Origin: Pseudomonadota bacterium
Lineage (GTDB): Bacteria; Desulfobacterota; GWC2-55-46; JADFVP01
Length of the DNA stretch: 7,442 nt
NCBI GenBank assembly: GCA_015222595.1
Contig: JADFVP010000189.1
Location: 1-7,442 of the forward strand
Direction: 5' to 3'
Both the position numbers and the translations under genes were made by a program. The notes beneath the pieces were generated by a model. The model was not told the DNA's origin. It saw nothing but the letters and a program-made list of their open reading frames with translations, and made no database searches. Shown here piece by piece: positions 5,100 to 7,442 of this stretch (positions within the stretch are counted from its first letter, which is position 1; the number at the start of each line of letters is the position of its first letter).

Positions 5100-5963
5100 T
5101 TATTTAACGCCGCTTTGCCAGACAGCCCGACCGATAAAGAACGGCCCCATGTCCGAGATATAGGTGGAGGTCTGTTTTGTTTTGCGCATGGTTTCGACCA
5201 GGATCGAGAGCGGCGTAAGCTCTGCGCCTATTAGCGCAATAACGAAGTCGTTGTCGTTCTTGTCGAGGCCCGGACAGAGCAGGCGAATATCGTGGCCGAG
5301 GTCGGCCGAGCCGAAAGCGCGCCCTATTATGCCGTGCTCCATGAGTATCTCACCCTGGGCCTTGCGGTCCAAGAGCGAGAACGCGCCCGTGCGGCGAAGC
5401 GGATACCAGACCGCCCACTTCCACTTATCGTTCATGGCGGTGCGGCGCGGCTTGTGAATCAGCCAGTCTTCGAGGTCTGCCTCGTGCCCTATTGCGTAGG
5501 TGCGCCCCAGCATCGTGTACTCGGGCACATGCGTAACGTGCTCGAACTCTCCGGAGTTGAGGAGGTCGCGAAGCTCGCCGGTGAAGAACTCCGGCGACTC
5601 GTTCATGGTGAGCAGCCCGAAGCCCTGCGGGTCGTTTATGTCGGCGTAGATAACGGCCTCTATGCCGCTTTTGTCGAAAAGATCGATTATCGGCTTTAGG
5701 TCCGAAACCCCGGTAAAGGCCTGCAGATGGACGTAGAGCCGGTTGTCGAGGCTCTGCCGCTCGCCGTCCTTTACTGCCCCCTTTTCGCTCGTATCGGTAA
5801 TAGTGTTGAGATCCATTCCGGCTACTGTTGTCGGCATGCCACCGGACTTTGGAATACCTGCCGGGTGACCGCCACCAGTTTTTGGAATGCCTGCGGGGTG
5901 GCCGCCGCCTGTCTTGGGGATACCTGCTGGGTGGCCGCCGCTCTTCTTCTCGTCTTCGCTCAT
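5100..5963 (-). CDS. Chlorite dismutase-family / HemQ-like protein with Gly-His-Pro repeats
   Basis: HemQ (coprohaem decarboxylase) turns iron-coproporphyrin III into haem b with peroxide; chlorite dismutase is a relative in the same fold. Residues about 70-287 form the domain: LYVHLQAFTG near the start, KWAVWYPLRR at 182-191, MEHGIIGRAFG at 208-218 with the proximal haem ligand His210, and ISDMGPFFIG near the end. Tyr187 lines up with the radical-forming Tyr of Firmicutes HemQ; the Lys four residues later is Arg191 here. The usual distal Arg or Gln, 13 residues after the His, is Gly223 (His224 next). Residues 9-41 are three 11-residue GGHPAGIPK(T/S)G units, followed by an acidic linker. ATG 5963 has AGAGGAAGAG upstream. 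Activity on chlorite is unlikely without the distal Arg; HemQ-like function is probable but unproven. It leads the unit with the DUF4177-like and RDD genes. Confidence 0.88.
   Translation of the reverse strand: MSEDEKKSGGHPAGIPKTGGGHPAGIPKTGGGHPAGIPKSGGMPTTVAGMDLNTITDTSEKGAVKDGERQSLDNRLYVHLQAFTGVSDLKPIIDLFDKSGIEAVIYADINDPQGFGLLTMNESPEFFTGELRDLLNSGEFEHVTHVPEYTMLGRTYAIGHEADLEDWLIHKPRRTAMNDKWKWAVWYPLRRTGAFSLLDRKAQGEILMEHGIIGRAFGSADLGHDIRLLCPGLDKNDNDFVIALIGAELTPLSILVETMRKTKQTSTYISDMGPFFIGRAVWQSGVK
5841..5939 (-). repeat. Three 33-base coding repeats (GGHPAGIPKTG)
   Basis: Three in-frame units encode residues 9-19, 20-30 and 31-41 of the HemQ-like protein. The peptide is the same apart from one Thr to Ser, while neighbouring DNA units differ at 6 or 7 of 33 bases, nearly all synonymous. 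That indicates an older duplication kept at the protein level rather than a recent slippage event. Confidence 0.9.
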
Positions 5964-5996
5964 AAGATGCTCTTCCTCTGGGTCATGTGTGTTGAG

Positions 5997-6011
5997 TGTT
6001 ACTCAGTAACA
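5997..6011 (-). promoter_or_regulatory. 15-base palindrome at the HemQ-like gene start point, candidate operator
   Basis: TGTTACT and AGTAACA flank a single central base, perfect 7-base half-sites. On the minus strand it directly follows the -10 region and covers the expected transcription start. The sequence differs from the ferritin-promoter palindrome although the placement is the same. The regulator is unknown. Confidence 0.5.
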
Positions 6012-6013
6012 GT

Positions 6014-6042
6014 ATAATAGTAGATAGTCGAATGCATGCCAA
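6014..6042 (-). promoter_or_regulatory. Sigma70-type promoter for the HemQ-like operon
   Basis: On the minus strand TTGGCA (6042-6037) and TATTAT (6019-6014) are separated by 17 bases, each 5 of 6 to consensus. A TATACT overlaps downstream at 6016-6011. The start would be near 6007, about 44 bases before ATG 5963. The -35 lies inside the left arm of the long inverted repeat at 6031-6150. Confidence 0.6.
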
Positions 6043-6150
6043 GGGTCTAAAAAGTGCCGTGCCCGTCTACCAGTTGGCCCTTAAAAAAAAGAGGCCCTGG
6101 AAAGAATCGGCGCAAGACCGGCCCCTAAAAAAAGGCCCCTTGCATGCATT
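6031..6150. repeat. 120-base element bounded by inverted repeats
   Basis: AATGCATGCCAAGGG (6031-6045) and CCCTTGCATGCATT (6137-6150) are inverted copies with one extra C in the left arm. Between them lie two related modules, each an A7-A8 run flanked by GGCCC(C)T direct repeats, at about 6076-6098 and 6120-6140. No frame inside has a ribosome site. It may be a small non-autonomous element, a structured transcript end or a regulatory region; no target-site duplication is evident. Confidence 0.55.
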
Positions 6151-6201
6151 AGACCCAAAGGGTGTAACTCCGTACAGAAGGAGAGAACCCGTTGGGTCTA
6201 A
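6149..6201. other. Long nested stem-loop, possible structured RNA
   Basis: TTAGACCCAA (6149-6158) and TTGGGTCTAA (6192-6201) form a perfect 10-bp outer stem. Inside it GGGT/ACCC and CTCC/GGAG pair in register around an 8-base loop, giving 18 bp with small internal loops. The octamer GGGTCTAA also occurs at 6043-6050, so an alternative pairing with the 120-base element exists. No T-run follows on the plus strand. It could be part of the ahbD 3' end or a small RNA. Confidence 0.5.
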
Positions 6202-6225
6202 GTAGTTCTGTATATTCTATTATAC

Positions 6226-6270
6226 ATGCAAAAACGGCACTCTGCTCGGTCTGAGCCGTATTATTTGCAT
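6226..6270 (-). terminator. Probable terminator downstream of ahbD
   Basis: Read on the minus strand after the ahbD stop, ATGCAAA...ACGGC pairs with GCCGT...TTTGCAT: 7 bp and 5 bp separated by a small internal loop. An inner GCTC/GAGC stem is possible. A TTTTT tract directly follows the GCCGT arm (6234-6230). It is less compact than the ferritin terminator but sits at the right place, 8 bases after the stop codon. Confidence 0.6.
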
Positions 6271-6278
6271 TTTCTTTT

Positions 6279-7442
6279 CTATTCGGCAGAGCCCTCTTCG
6301 GCCGCCTCTCTCGCCTTTTTGGAGTCGCGCGCCTTTTTGGCAGACTCCGGTGGCTGATAGGTGCAAAATGGCTCCTCTTCCATGTAATCTTTGGTAAAGG
6401 CGTAGGCGCGAGCCCTGCATCCACCGCAAACGCTCCTGTACTCGCAGTACCCGCACCGTCCTTCGTAGTCGTCCCAGGCGCGCATCTCTTTGAAGACGGA
6501 GGAGTTATCCCAGATATGGCTGAAGGGCTCCTTGCGTATGTCTCCGCACTCGGTGTCCAGGAAGCCGCAGATCTGGACTTTACCTGTGTTCGACACAAAG
6601 GCGAAGCTCTGGCCGCCCATGCAGCCCTTGCTCATTGCGTCCATTCCGTGGGTCTCAGGCGTTACTTTTATGCCCTTCTGCTTCTCTTGCTGCCGGAAAA
6701 TCCTGTAGTAGTGGGGTGCGCACGTCGGCTTGAACTGAATAGGAACCTTGTCGCGCATCTCGTAGAACCAGGTGAGGCTCTTCTCGTAATCTTCTGGGGA
6801 GATCTCCTGATCTTTAAGCGCTTCGCCTCTGCCGGTCGGAACGAGCAGGAAGGGGTGGTGCGCCTTTGCGCCGAGGCTGATAACGAGGTCGAGAATCGCC
6901 GGAAGGTCAGCGAGGTTGTGCTTGGTTATAGTGGTGTTGACCTGAAAGTCGAGCCCTACCTTGTTGACCGACTCGATTGCCGTCATAACGCTGGCAAAGG
7001 CTCCTTTAACTCTGCGGAAGTTGTCGTGGCTCTCTGCGTCCTTGCCGTCAATTGAGAAGCTGACGCGCTGAATGCCGGAGTCGATCATCTTCTGCGCGGT
7101 TTCCTCTGTAACGAGGAAGCCGCACGGGGCCATAACCATTCTGAGGCCGAGTTTGGTGCCGTATGCCGCAATGTCCCAGATGTCGTCTCTTAGCATCGGC
7201 TCTCCGCCGGTCATTATCATGATCGGGTTGGAGAAGGAGGCGACGTTGTCTAGAAAGTCGTAACACTCCTGCGTGGTAAGCTCGTTCGGGTACGGCCCGA
7301 AGCGTGCTGCCGCGCGGCAGTGGATACAGTCGAGGTTGCAAGAGCGCGTAAGCTCCCATGCGATCAGGCGCGGAGACCAGATCTTCTCGCCTGTCTCGGG
7401 GCCGCCGTCCGTTGGGTGCGCGCTTCCGGGGTGGCCGCCGCC
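6279..7442 (-). CDS. ahbD: Radical SAM haem b synthase AhbD (start beyond window)
   Basis: AhbD removes two carboxylates from iron-coproporphyrin III to give haem b by radical SAM chemistry, the last step of the siroheme-dependent route. The frame is open to base 7442, showing 387 residues. Counted from the window edge, C35-NLD-C39-IH-C42 is the CxxxCxxC that binds the SAM-cleaving cluster, followed by MTGGEPM. Later come KGCMGGQSFAF, GKVQICGFLDTECGDIRKE and a Cys-rich SPASM-type end, GRCGYCEYRSVCGGCRARAY, then EEEPFCTYQP, closely matching AhbD as I know it rather than NirJ or AhbC. The first 14 visible residues are GGGHPG-rich, echoing the HemQ-like neighbour. A charged Lys/Glu/Ala tail ends the protein. 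Internal ATG 7220 cannot be the start because it would delete the cluster cysteines. A terminator follows the stop. Confidence 0.93.
   Translation of the reverse strand, partial: GGGHPGSAHPTDGGPETGEKIWSPRLIAWELTRSCNLDCIHCRAAARFGPYPNELTTQECYDFLDNVASFSNPIMIMTGGEPMLRDDIWDIAAYGTKLGLRMVMAPCGFLVTEETAQKMIDSGIQRVSFSIDGKDAESHDNFRRVKGAFASVMTAIESVNKVGLDFQVNTTITKHNLADLPAILDLVISLGAKAHHPFLLVPTGRGEALKDQEISPEDYEKSLTWFYEMRDKVPIQFKPTCAPHYYRIFRQQEKQKGIKVTPETHGMDAMSKGCMGGQSFAFVSNTGKVQICGFLDTECGDIRKEPFSHIWDNSSVFKEMRAWDDYEGRCGYCEYRSVCGGCRARAYAFTKDYMEEEPFCTYQPPESAKKARDSKKAREAAEEGSAE

Noticed and set aside
5100..5963. True chlorite dismutase (chlorite detoxification)
   Set aside because: The distal Arg of active enzymes is not at its expected place, a HemQ-type Tyr is present, no signal peptide is seen, and the neighbour is a haem synthase.
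6149..6201. tRNA gene
   Set aside because: The 53-base fold is one long nested stem-loop with a 10-bp outer stem, without D, anticodon and T arms or a TTC-type T loop.
5996..6205. GTG-started 69-residue open frame on the plus strand
   Set aside because: It lies wholly in the inverted-repeat spacer and the opposing promoter, lacks a ribosome site, and its Lys-rich stretch comes from the A-runs.
7072..7220. ATG 7220 as the ahbD start
   Set aside because: The frame stays open upstream to the window edge and contains the CxxxCxxC cluster motif, so this Met is internal.

Overview
The window comes from a Gram-negative bacterium of moderately high GC content. A LpxH-type lipid A phosphohydrolase implies an outer membrane. 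A radical-SAM haem synthase of the siroheme-dependent (AhbD) route beside a HemQ/chlorite-dismutase-like protein suggests an anaerobe or microaerophile that meets oxygen. A Desulfobacterota (former Deltaproteobacteria) or related lineage is my best guess, but the window holds no taxonomic marker gene.

Rightward half. Bases 2-232 are the lysine-rich C-terminal end of a gene that begins before the window. A 357-base gap follows, carrying two 67-base direct repeats that can each fold into the same multi-hairpin structure. Then comes a compact cluster: ribF (FMN/FAD synthesis), aroE (shikimate dehydrogenase), an lpxH-like phosphoesterase overlapping aroE by 4 bases, and a 61-residue four-cysteine protein of unknown function. 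A 153-base regulatory region follows, with a good sigma70-type promoter, a perfect 12-base palindrome at the expected transcription start and two further hairpins. It drives a ferritin gene. A strong, probably bidirectional hairpin terminator closes this half at about 4155-4189.

Leftward half (minus strand). Read in its own direction, the window enters an ahbD gene whose first codons lie beyond base 7442. A 315-base gap packed with inverted repeats follows, containing a terminator for ahbD and a promoter for the next unit. That unit is a HemQ/chlorite-dismutase-like gene, a 56-residue DUF4177-like gene and an RDD-family membrane protein gene.

How the genes fit together. AhbD and HemQ-type proteins both perform the last step of haem b synthesis from iron-coproporphyrin III: AhbD by radical SAM chemistry without oxygen, HemQ with peroxide. 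Their adjacency, a shared Gly-His-Pro-rich N-terminus and the nearby ferritin suggest a haem/iron locus able to work across changing oxygen levels. That functional reading is inference. The most notable features are the Gly-His-Pro repeats, the pairing of two coprohaem decarboxylase types, and the structured non-coding repeats.
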